Under the pieces are notes generated by a model. The model made no database searches, was not told the DNA's origin, and saw only the letters and a list, made by a program, of their open reading frames with translations. A program made the position numbers and the translations under genes. Source: Limnomonas spitsbergensis (lineage: Eukaryota > Chlorophyta > Chlorophyceae > Chlamydomonadales). From it: a stretch of 64,000 nt of DNA. Below, piece after piece: positions 24,590-35,240 of the stretch (its first letter is position 1; each line of letters starts with the position of its first letter). The stretch is taken from NCBI GenBank assembly GCA_037349105.1, contig JAYJMM010000095.1, positions 1,736,001 to 1,800,000 on the forward strand, in the 5' to 3' direction.

Positions 24590-25744
24590 CAGGGTAACCC
24601 GGTACGGAAACACGGTACGGGAATACGGTGCGGTATGGTACGGATACGGTACGGACATAAGGGACGGTACTGTAGGCCAATACGGTCCAAGATTTTCCCC
24701 ATTTTCAAGGCTCGGAACAGCAGGATCCACACAGAGAAACACATGCATGCAACACTCACATGACTGTTTGACCCCATGCACATCCTGACATACTGCATGG
24801 CGGCATGACAGTCCCCATGCAATTTTTGCATGGCCCCCAAATAACCACCAAGGATCTCCATGCATGCATGCAGATTTACCAGGCTGACATGATAGGAGAA
24901 AATATGATCATTGATGCAATCCCAAACACCTCACAGATCGCCATTACGATGTTCCAACATGCCATTCAGCATTTCAGTAATTCAGCTAGTCCATATAAAC
25001 GCTACCCACCAGCATGGCACATAAAATTTTACATGCTTGAATATAGCAATAGAAACAAGAGGCCTCAGAATCACCTTGCATAGTTGCTGAGTTGCATGGC
25101 ATGCATGGAAATCACTTTGTAAGGAGACACGGAGCTCCTGTGTCTTGCCTCCCTCCTGGGAGTCCTGGACTCATGGGCTCCTACTCCTCCTGGCCTCCTG
25201 CCCTCCTCCCTCTATGCAGCTTTGGATTGTGACTTGGCGCCAAGTTCTGTCTTATTGTCACTAGGTTTTGGGGTAGACTTGTACTTTCACCAGCAACGAA
25301 TGCCTCTTTACCACTGGAAGCGAGCGAGCTTACGTAGATTTTGATCCCCTGGATGTGTGGACTGTGGACGGTGTGGATTTGCCAGACGAGGGAGACGATC
25401 ACACGACATCACCGCAATATGCCTGTATCACCCGTCCTAACGTCTTACACGCCGCAACTTGTCCTGTTATGCCCGCGAGGTGATTGGTAAATCGCGTAGT
25501 GTTTACGATAATATAATTACAAAATTTGCATCGCCCACGCTTGGCCTGGCCAGCCTTCGATGACGGCTGCAAAATCCAATGCGAATCAGCAGTCATTCCT
25601 GTTCTCAGCGCTACCTCCATCGCTCTCATGCAGTCATGCAGTGCAGGAAATGGCGACCGTACTTGGCCGTGTTGCAAACGGTACGGTACGGTACGGATAC
25701 GGTACGGGATTTTAGGCCAATACGGCCCGTACTGGGTAACCCTG
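24590..25744. mobile_element. hAT-family element with perfect 8-bp target duplication
   Basis: The left terminus CAGGGTAACCCGGTACGG (24590) and right terminus (inverse CAGGGTTACCCAGTACGG, ending 25744) match at 16 of 18 positions. Both sides carry the identical 8 bp CCTCCAGG (24582-24589 and 25745-25752). An 8-bp duplication and CAGGG ends are classic for hAT. Subterminal GGTACGG/CCGTACC repeats are dense at both ends. At 1155 bp it is too short for a full transposase, but a BED zinc-finger frame remains inside. Confidence 0.9.
25399..25677 (-). pseudogene. hAT transposase N-terminal BED zinc-finger remnant
   Basis: This 92-codon frame within the hAT element contains CKFCNYIIVNTTRFTNHLAG followed by a G-x-V-x-x-C segment. 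That is the C-x2-C...HLAG...C pattern of plant-type BED fingers in hAT transposases. No catalytic or dimerisation domain follows, so the gene is a truncated relic. Confidence 0.75.
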
Positions 25745-27970
25745 CCTCCAGGAGTTCCTGCTAGCTAGGGACCATTATTGCAAGGGCAACGTTCGTTGAC
25801 CTTGCTGATAGATTGAGCCACATACAAAAACATCTTGCTTTGCAACACCTCGTACTAGACACAGCCGCCATTGTCCAAGGATGAAAAGAGTGCGAAACCT
25901 GCTTTGGCAGTTGGCACATGGCTAATTGCAATATTGCATGCAACACGCGACGTTTATACCAGGCTTGAGAGGGGTCATATGCACCGTAACACAAATCCTC
26001 ACACTCATACAGCATTACGCATCATTGATGCGTGCGCATCATGTGTGTGCAGCTATCTAGGCCAGGAATCCCTGTTCTCATGCAAACCTCGACGTTGCTG
26101 CACACCTATTCCACAAATCCTTCTACTCAAGCAGCAGGCAACGCCCATGTGCACTTGTTCCACAGACCATGGCATGACCAATAGGCCACTCCCATGAAAA
26201 TAAGGACCGGCCATGCACTCATGCATGAGCATCTCCTAAAAAGCCAGAACACGCCCCCAAGGGACAGCAGCCCCGGCGACAGATACTTGCAAAAACTTGT
26301 CATTGTTGCAGGGTGTGTAGCTCATGCATGCTGCATGGCTAAGCCTGGATGCTGCCCAGTACATGTCTTCTACTCTTCTTTAAGGACGCAGCCGTGAACA
26401 CGGCCCCATGCATTATCGAGGGTAGAGTAATTTGCTTGGCTCTTTCTTGAAAAGTTTTAGAGGGTATAAGATCAGAGATTAGAACGACCAGTCTGGGCTG
26501 AGAGTCGTTCTGAGTCGCGCCTACGTCACCCCAGGGGTTCGGTTGGGTTCGCCCCCATGTATGGCCTCTGCAGCGTTTCTTGAGATGCAATCATATCCGA
26601 ATAGGTGTACAAGACAACATAGGAACAGCTAATCACTTGATCACTCTAGAAAATCACGCTTTCTAGGCCGATTTCATTGGTGCGATCCACCCGATTCCCC
26701 CCCCCCTACCCAAATTCAAATTCCTATTGAGTTGGGTTGAAGGGTGACTCGAGTCGGGGTCGAGGTAACTCGAATCGACCCGACACAGCACATGCTTCCC
26801 AGTTCATTTATGTCTTAATTGACATGTAAAATCCCCTTTGGAACACCCCTGGATCCTGCAACTCGAGTTACCTCGACCCCGATTCGAGTTACCCCCATGT
26901 CGCGATTCGACATCAAGTGTGAACGGGCCCTAAGTCCTGCTCGACACCATGCCACATTTCTACCTGCTCTGCTGCATCTGCTGATTCGCTCGCTGTTCTT
27001 CATGAAAGGCGCGGCCTGACGCGGCCCATTTCCATGGTCGCTCACACGACCACCACCCGATACGGTCATGGGCGAAAAAAAAGGCGATTCTGATATATAA
27101 TTAATATCAGTTCGAAGGCCTAAAATCTTTCCGCAGACTGTGGAAGTCCCGAGGAGTGTGGGGGGTCCTCAGAGAAATGGCCGCACGTGGGTCTTCTAAC
27201 AGTGTGTTTCCATTGGAGGAATAGCGTGGCAACTGCCGGCAACCGAACGATTTGTGTTTCCATTGGCGGAAGAACTGTGCAGGAACAGGCCTGTCAACAC
27301 GTGTAACGTGTTCTTTTGGACTCCCGTCCACATGCAGGGGGTAGCTCTGTTCCAAAAGAATAGACGACAGCGTGGCACCGTACAACATCACAAAAAAAAC
27401 GCTTGCATTCCTGTGTTTGTGTTGATTCGTCCTGGTCTAAAAAACAGCGCGATCTCATGGAACTGAACTTCATTCGCGAGGCAGACGAGTGACGTGTGCT
27501 ACTTTCCAAGCGCGCCTTGATAGCATGAGTCTTTGCGTGTAATACATCGTATGACACAGTTCATTGTGCACATTTGTATCGACGCGAAAGCTCTGGGCCC
27601 ACGCCTTGCAAGTTTCATCCATCCGGGAATTCAGATTGTGTGGCGTACCGTGTCGCGGCCAGACTCTCTGGTCACTGCAATGCATGCAATATTCTGAGCA
27701 AGAGGCTGATCAGAAGAAAACCAGATGTCGCACGTCCCTGTTCTCTGAATGGTTTCGGATGCAATGGAAACGCGCGAAAACAAATCAAAGGAACAGCCGT
27801 ATCAACCGAAGAACAATGTGTCAAACTGACAGGAACAGAAGTACAGAACTGTTCCCAAACCTCCAATAAAAACACACTGTAAAGGCCTGCGGAGCAGTTC
27901 CGCAGACCCCGTTTCTGTACGACAGAGCCTGCGGAGGAGTTCCTCGGTCAATCAGAAACGGGCTGTGAGA

Positions 27971-29300
27971 CCCTTCAACTGTCGAGATCAGGCATTATGT
28001 GATGAAGACGTTAACAAGATTGCAACACCGATGTGCCTGCTGACTTGCCTATGTATTGGAGAAATTGAGAATTTGTGCTGGGGGCAACTGGATTCGTCAA
28101 GAGGATTCACCGCGTGCTTTGAGCCGACGTGGCGCCCACGCGTATTTCCTAGCCAGAAACAGTGTCATAGCTGCGTCGTACGGGGATGGCTGCTTCAGTT
28201 ACTTGAGTCATAATCGACGCGCCTCACCACGTCAGCCCAGTGTTTGAATCCTCACTGTCGGCATACGTTTATAATGGTGCAGTGCGGCACCACTGCTGTC
28301 AGTCGAGTTGACCGAGCAAGACGCTGATATCGGTGCCGACTGTCACTCAATCTTGCTGATCTTGCACGCATCCCTCACATGTAGGTCGTCCTGGAAACTC
28401 CTGATGTTTCCCTTCCTCTTTTAACTAGGAGTTTGCAGCACACAATGGCTTGCTCCCCCAGGATGAGGTCAGCGACTCGACACATAGGCAGTTTGCCCTC
28501 GATAAAATTCCTGCCCCTAGAAACACCGTTGATCTGACGGACATCCGCGGAGGTAAGCATGCCATCTGGCAGCGCATTCATTGCAGCAGCACCGATCATT
28601 TATCAGCAGTCGATTATAGCGGCATTTGGAAATCGCCGTCGCAAAACTCGCATCGGGTGGGCACTGGCTAGGCACAAAGACTCTGCCTTGGTGATAAAAA
28701 CCGCCAGGCGAGGCATCGTACATTATCACTGAGATCACACTGCTTGGACACTTTTTCTGGCTAGGAAATACGCGCGGCCCGACGTGGCTTCACATGTACA
28801 CGGTGCAGTACAGGTCATCAGGACATCCGTGACCAACAGCAACTCACTGCATGAAAAACTAGCGCGCATTGCCCTCTCTTAAAACAGGGCACTGTCCTTA
28901 ACTGCCCCTACACAGTCCATCTTGCTCAAGGTATATTCATGAAGATCACTCACTGCTAGGAGGGGTGTGTTACTCAGACTCGGGCCAACCCTGCAACGTG
29001 GTTCTCTGTATCCTGTTCGATTTACTAGTTTTATAAGTCGCCAGGCTAATTATGTTGTCATTCAATATGCCGTGCTTGGACGCGCTGAAGAACTTGCATA
29101 TCGGTAAAACATGACTGATTGGGATCTCCGGCTTTTGACGTCTTCTTTAGCCTGGCTGCATCCTTTGTAATCACGTTTCTGTCTGTAAGCGACAAGATGT
29201 CGTCCTTGTTGACGATTCTGCGGATCTCCCACCCTACAGGTTGTCCTGAAGTCCAAGATTTTCGTACCTGAAGCCCGTTCGCACCCATCCTCAAGGAGAA
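27971..29300. other. Right flank of transposon nest and kinase upstream region
   Basis: No gene was confidently recognised. Minus-strand open frames at 28375-28599 (containing GKLPMCRVADLILGEQAIV) and 29058-29306 (containing GWEIRRIVNKDDILSL) have protein-like composition. They could be exons of an unidentified gene or a transposon relic. The kinase promoter should lie in the last few hundred bases. Confidence 0.35.
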
Positions 29301-32300
29301 ATGCAAACCGTTCGGTCTTTGCTCTCCTGCATCCTACCGGCCGCCAAGGAGTCCCCTGGCGCAATTGCCCCGGTGTCGACGAGTCATGCTCCAGCCGATG
29401 ACCAGGCAAGCTGCCGCGGGTATACCAAGTCCCAAACACGCTGCGACTCCTTCAACAAGCGACATCAAAACGCCCCTGCTTTGGCTAGGCCGCATGCGGA
29501 AGCTTGGGCTCAAATCGCCCCCTCGCAATTGCCCCCACCAGCACCAGCGCTTCGAGACAGCCTACCCTGTGGGCAGACCTGCGCCTCAGGCCCTGCGGCT
29601 CTTGGGCAGCATCAGCCGCACAGCATGCTGATTCCACAGAATCCCTCGCACCCTCACCAAGACGACACTGCTCGTCGCACCAGCGCAGGGACCCCCCTCC
29701 CCCCCTGTGCCGCCACCCTTGATACTGCCGCCCCCAAGTCCAAAGCCACTGCTCCTGCTCCCTACTCCCACCATGGAGATTATCCACAGCAGGCGTCTGT
29801 CGAGCTCCAGAACCTATCGTCTTCATTGTCCTCTCATGAGTTGCGCACGCTGTTACAGCCACTGGTCATGCCGCTGACAGAGGAGCTCTCCTCCTGGCAC
29901 CACCTGTTTCCCGAACACCCCCGGTCGAACACCGCAGATGTCTGCGGATCCAGCATACCTCAGGACCCACCTGGCCGCGGATCCAGCATCCCTCAGGACC
30001 CACCCTATGCGGGCATTGGGCCGACGGGGATGCAGGTGCTCCAAAAGTGGGTCCAAGACCTCACCTGCCTGTCGTTGCTCGGACGTGGCGGCCATGGTGC
30101 AGTATACCAGGTGGGTTGGGCAAGAGGGAGCCAACACACCGGATCAGGCTGTGCAGTAGTGTGGCTGGCCATTTCAAGCATGTTCCTTGCGTTAGTCATC
30201 AGTCAAGCCGAGCCATAATTGTTTCAGCTGCAAGCAGTACAGCTGCAGCATATTTGTTGCATCTGCCAGCAGTCCATATTTTGTGCCAGAAGCTTTTTTC
30301 CTATCAATTTTGTTTTTTTTCAGTTTTCGGTTATGAAGTCCTGTAATGGTCCCCTTCGCGTCATTTAAAATATGCAGTGTAGTTTAAAAAGGACACATTG
30401 CACCGCCCTGCTGCACAGGCCGAGTGGCACGGCGCCAAAATTGCTGCAAAGCTGCTTGTATCGGTCACGGCCGAGGAGCTGCAGCAGAGCATGGTCGAAG
30501 CAGTCACGGGCCGCATGCTGGCGCACCCACACATTGTTCACACCTACGCGGCGGTGGCCATGCCGGTGGAGTGCTCTTGGCTTTCGAAGCACACGAAGGG
30601 CGAAGCCTGTGTCCTCCAGGATTCAGATGACGAGATTGAGGAATTCCTGTCCGGCTACCCTGCCAAAGGCTTCTCGCCACCGTGCATCCAAGCTGCTGCG
30701 GCCGCCCAAGGCCTGATGCCGCCGCTCATCGATGCTGTTGCAAGCGCCAAAGTCAGCTCTATTGACCCTTGCCCATCGCCCGTCTCTACAACTGTGCCTG
30801 CAGCAGCAGCGTTTGGTTCCGTCTTGTTTGCTGCGCAGCCCAAGTGCCGGTCCGGAGTCTCCTTGGGAGAGTGCAGCGCAGATGCCCTGAGGCGACTGCA
30901 ATGCATTGACCCGCATGTCGCTACGGCCGCCATGTCCTCGGCCCCTTTACCTCAGGATGACACCCTGGGGACGAGGCAGTGGCTTCAGCTGCTGTCCGAC
31001 GGCCAACAAGACCGGATCAGCGGGCCAAGCTTTGCGACAAAACCTTTTAGCTTGCTGTCACCCGAGGTAGCCATGGGAACGGTCTGCATTGGTTGGGTGG
31101 AGGACAGGAGTGTGGCCCATCTGATTCCGGCCATGACCAGGAGAGCGACCAGCGGCCAGGTGCAGGCGACGCGAGTCGGAAGAGGCTCTCTGTCCTGTCC
31201 CTTGTCTCAGCATGCTCCCATGGCCCGCTTGGCCCCGCTCCCCGCTCGGGCCTGCTCCCTGCTTGCGTCCGCTCCAACGATCGGCGCGGCTGCGACATGC
31301 AGGGCGCAGCTGCAGGACCATGTAGGGGTGACGAGGCAGGAGCTGAGGTTCAGCGACGGGACATTTAGGCCCAAAGCTGTGCCAGCGCCTGGAGGACACT
31401 TCCTCCCCACTCTCTCTCCCAACCCGCTGCCCCAGGAGATGAGTGGCAGGCGCCTTGATGAGGACCACGCTGTGGTTGAGGCGCAGCCTGACGGCAGCTG
31501 GACCGCTCAAAGGTGTGGCTCCCTGAACACAGGCGGCGCACCCAGCTGGCCGCCGAGGGGTCAGGCCGCCTTGTGTAATGCGACACTCTCGCCCGCTTAC
31601 GCAGCGTCAGACCCCCTGGACAAAGCGGCAGCTGACGGCGAGGACTTCACATTTGGTGCCGAGGTGGTGGAGGGGCCGACCATGAGTTCGTTTGACCAGA
31701 TCCTGGGAGACATGAACCTGCGTCTGGGCCAACACGTGACAGTCATAATGGTGAGGACCTGGACATGGGGGGGGGATGCAAGGGAATGAAACATTTACTC
31801 TGGCATTAGGTCCTTGATTGGGGGGGCAGCCATCCTTGCCTCCTTCCCTCTCTTTCTCTCATCGTCCTCTGTTGCAAATTCATTTGTGAGTCAGTAGCTA
31901 GGGGTTGATGGGAATTGGGATTGGAAGGAGCAGTTGGTTTTCTTGCAGAACTTGGCATGCCCTTCTCCCAGTACATGTCAATTCCTACTTCAACTTCTTC
32001 CTGCTGAGTGGTGTCCCCCCTTCACCCACACAATCACACAAAGCACACAGGGAACGTACATCGGAACACACTTTGCGACCATGCCCTCTTACACACATTA
32101 TGTACACACACACATGCCTTACACACGCCTTGTCCTGACCCGAAGTATTATGCGCGCACATTCGCACAATCATGTCTTTCCAACCTTCTCCGCCTGCCAG
32201 ATGGAGCACTGCGACCGAGGCTGCCTCATCAGCCCAATGGAGAATGGCATGTTCCTCCCCTCCAATAAGTGGGGGTCGCGCATGGCCCTCCAAGCTCTCA

Positions 32301-35240
32301 TCAGGACGGCAACCGAGATCGTGCAGGTGGGAGCAACAGGGGTGTCAGAGCAGGAGTTGCTGCAGGAGTGCATGAGGGTGTCTGCTGCTGTTCCTACGCG
32401 CTGGTGGGCATGTGCAAGTGGGGCACAGGTTTATCTTGCATATACAATTTTAATTGAAGTACCTTGGATACCGGTGAGTAACTGAATTCTTTGTTATCTG
32501 TACAAACAATTAAATTAAATTGCAGGAATACCTCAGCTGAGTATGTTGTTCACTATGAGCGCCTGTTGTGCCAGTCACCTCATAGATCCTGACGTCTAGA
32601 TCCTGATTCACGCTGACGACACGTTGTAGCCATCACCCTCCTTCCCTGCCACATCAGCACTCCCTCATCCCTCCAGGGCCTTGCCCACCTGCACTCACTG
32701 GGCATCACCATCCTTGCCTGCCTGCCTCCAGGGTCTTGCTCACCTGCACTCACTGGACCCTCCTTACCTGCCTGCCTCCAGGGTCTTGCTCACCTGCACT
32801 CACTGGATCCTCCTTGCCTGCCTGCCTCCAGGGCCTTGCTCATCTGCACTCACTGGACCCTCCTTGCCTGCCTGCCTCCAGGGTCTTGCTCACCTGCACT
32901 CACTGGACCCTCCTTGCCTGCCTGCCTCCAGGGTCTTGCTCATCTGCACTCACTGGACCCTCCTTGCCTGCCTGCCTCCAGGGTCTTGCTCACCTGCACT
33001 CACTGGATCCTCCTTGCCTGCCTGCCTCCAGGGCCTTGCTCATCTGCACTCTCTGGACCCTCCTTGCCTGCCTGCCTCCAGGGTCTTGCTCACCTGCACT
33101 CACTGGACCCTCCTTACCTGCCTGCCTCCAGGGCCTTGCTCACTTGCACTCACTGGACCCTCCTTCCCTGCCCCTCCCCCCCTTGTGCCTCCAGGGCCTT
33201 GCTTACTTGCACTCACTGGGCATCACTCATGGTGACCTTAAGCCAGGCAACGTACTGCTCAAGAGCTCGAGGGTGGATCGGAGGGGATTCACGTGCCGCA
33301 TCACGGACTTTGGGATGTCCACCATGGGAGGTATCAAATCAGGTGAGAGGAAATGAACCATCTGACGCAGGTGAGGGGGTGTCGAGGGAGGGAAACACAA
33401 AGCTGACCCCAAGACCCTTACTGCGCCAAAGCGCATCCATTTGGATTAGCATTATCAAGTTAGCAAGCTCATACATTCTGGGCCGGCTCTTGGCGCATTC
33501 AGCGCTTCAGGATGTTAAACGTGGGAGCCATCAGCACAGGTGGGGGCACACAGGTGGGAATGTTGGGATTTAGGGGATGCCTGCATGATAACGTTAGGGC
33601 TTTGGGTCCAGACTTTTGGGCAGTCTAATTGTTATACTTTTTAACAGCAAAACAGCATGAATGCCCCATTTTCCCTGGATTGCCTTTTTAATTTTGCTGG
33701 ATTGGGAGAAAGATATTCCGGAGGAGATTGAACCATTGGGAGACGTGGCGGTTGTGCTGACGCGCACAAGCTGCGGTCTTTGCCGCCTGGGTCCGAACAA
33801 AAGACCCACTGCTATTTGAATATGACGAATGGAACCTGTCTGTGACCTTGCTGCCTTCACATGTCCTGTGTCTGGCAGCCTTGCTGGCCATGCATGCTGC
33901 TCCCTAGGGCGGGGGTGGGAAGGATACCAGGGGCTGGGCATCAGCTGAGCAGCAGCTTGTTTGCTGCCTGCTTGTTGCCCAGGTTGTGATCAGAGCAGCA
34001 ATGGCATTGGAACGCTGCTGTATACATCCCCCGAGTCCCTGGAGGGTCCCGTCACCCCCGCGTCTGATGTGTGGAGCTTTGGAGTCATGCTGCTGGAGAT
34101 GGCCACGGGGAAGGTGTGGAATGTGTGGATGGAGGATAGTGATAAGGTAGACAACGGCGGAAGAAGACACTGCGCTGCCTGTCGATAAAGATGCGGGGGT
34201 GATATGAACACTAGGAGGCGATGAAGGCGTGAGGAAATGTACTTTGGGGCGTAGATGAATTGTGCCTCACATGAGCCTCATGTTGGCCCGTGCATTGTGG
34301 GCATCAGCCTCCACTGTGTGCCTTGTGCTGCCCTTTTCCAAGGAATTGAGCATTCCCTCCTCAGTGTCAGCTTTCTGCCTTCTTTATGAACCCCCTCAGC
34401 CATCCCCTCAGCCATCCCTCACCTCTTGATTTCTGTCTCCCCTCTCCCCTCACTTCTGCGCAGCACCCTTTTTCTGACTTGCACTGGGGCGGCCTCATGG
34501 CGGGACTGCTGGATGGCTCCCTCATCCCCGAGTGGCCCGACTCCATGGAGCCAGTGCTGCGGAGGCTGGGGGAGGCGTGTACCGCCAGGGACCCGGATAA
34601 GAGACCCAAAGCGATGGTGGTCAGTAAGGTGAGAGTAAGCGGTTGTTTTGATGCGCATTTGACCACCTTCTCAGGGTGCAGCCATTTCTCCTCCCAACAT
34701 AATTAGAACTTTCCCTACTGCCTATTTACCCCTTCTTTTCAGCCATAACTGTGTATTGTATTGCGGGTCATGTAAGATTTAGGTACACAGCCTGTTACCT
34801 TCAGGGCCTGGTGCAGCAAGCCTTCTTTCTCGAGTCCCTGGTCATAGGCCGGTCAAGTTCCGGTCTGAATGTGCCCCAGCCGACCCCCTCAAGGTAGCCT
34901 GGCACACACTGAAACGAGCACTGCTACACTTTTTCCTGGCACCCTCCTTGCTTTGGCTTTCCAAATGTCCAGCGTTCCATTGACTCCATTCCTCCCGGCA
35001 CCTCCCCGCTACCTTGGAGCCGGCCTCTGAATGGGGTCTCTTCTGCACTAATAATTTATTAGTAATAAGTCCTGTCCCCTTTCTCCTGCCCTCTACCTCG
35101 TGGTTCTCTAGGTGATGAAGCGGCTGGACGAGGTCATGAGCTGCAGCCTGGCCTCGTCAGTGGCGTCGCCAATTGGGGGCTCGACGGTACCCTATGGATG
35201 TCATCCGTCGCCACCATGGGGGCCTGCTGCCGGCCGCTGA
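29301..35240 (+). CDS. TKL-like protein kinase with large N-lobe insert
   Basis: Exons are 29301-30110, 30419-31750, 32201-32326, 33195-33342, 33983-34113, 34464-34628 and 35112-35240 (TGA). All phases close, giving 946 residues. Kinase motifs in order: glycine loop LLGRGGHGAVY (about 260-269), AAKLL with the ATP lysine (about 281), HPHIVHTYA, a ~370-residue low-complexity insert, hinge VTVIMMEHCDRGCL, catalytic loop THGDLKPGNVLL (Asp about 770; Gly replaces the usual Arg of HRD), ITDFGMS, GTLLYTSPES, SDVWSFGVMLLEM and DPDKRP. The ~255-residue Pro/Ser/Ala-rich N-terminus has no recognised domain; the start could be further upstream, although an in-frame stop lies at 29269. A predicted active Ser/Thr kinase with unknown substrate. 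Confidence 0.85.
32676..33194 (+). repeat. 50-bp minisatellite built from the kinase catalytic-exon splice acceptor
   Basis: Eleven AG|GGNCTTGC acceptor copies lie with AG ending at 32676, 32731, 32781, 32831, 32881, 32931, 32981, 33031, 33081, 33131 and 33194. The central eight intervals are exactly 50 bp. Each unit contains a CTGCCTGCCTCCAG acceptor plus bases coding G-L-A-H-L-H-S-L, the first residues of the exon starting at 33195. The first copy, like the last, continues into GGCATCAC. All three forward frames are open through the array. Confidence 0.92.

Larger units (their letters stand above)
24359..26930. mobile_element. 2.6-kb element with GGGCCCGTTCACAC inverted ends
   Basis: GGGCCCGTTCACAC at 24359 faces GTGTGAACGGGCCC ending at 26930, the same terminus as the 20282-20916 MITE. 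Flanks read TTA on the left and TAA on the right. Near the right end, GGGTCGAGGTAACTCGA and its inverse form a subterminal palindrome (26740-26910). A hAT element has inserted inside it. Confidence 0.72.
23262..27970. mobile_element. Remnant arms of a larger inverted-repeat element
   Basis: The segment 23262-23640 (TTTCTGATTGACTGCGGAAC, GCAGGCCCTGTCGTACAG, the C-tract GGACCCCCCCCCTCC, and GGCCGCGTCAGGC) is matched in inverted orientation by pieces at 26940-27200 and 27880-27970. The right arm is split by about 680 bp that contains other TGTTTCCATTGG ends. The space between the arms holds the elements at 23808-24205 and 24359-26930. No transposase was found. Confidence 0.55.

Noticed and set aside
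24359..26931. TTA/TAA as a definite Harbinger target duplication
   Set aside because: The flanks are TTA on the left and TAA on the right, which are inverse and not direct copies, so TA may just be part of the terminal repeat.
32681..33573. Open frames of 184-245 codons across the 50-bp array
   Set aside because: The unit is stop-free in all frames, and only the last acceptor joins in phase with the kinase exons on both sides.
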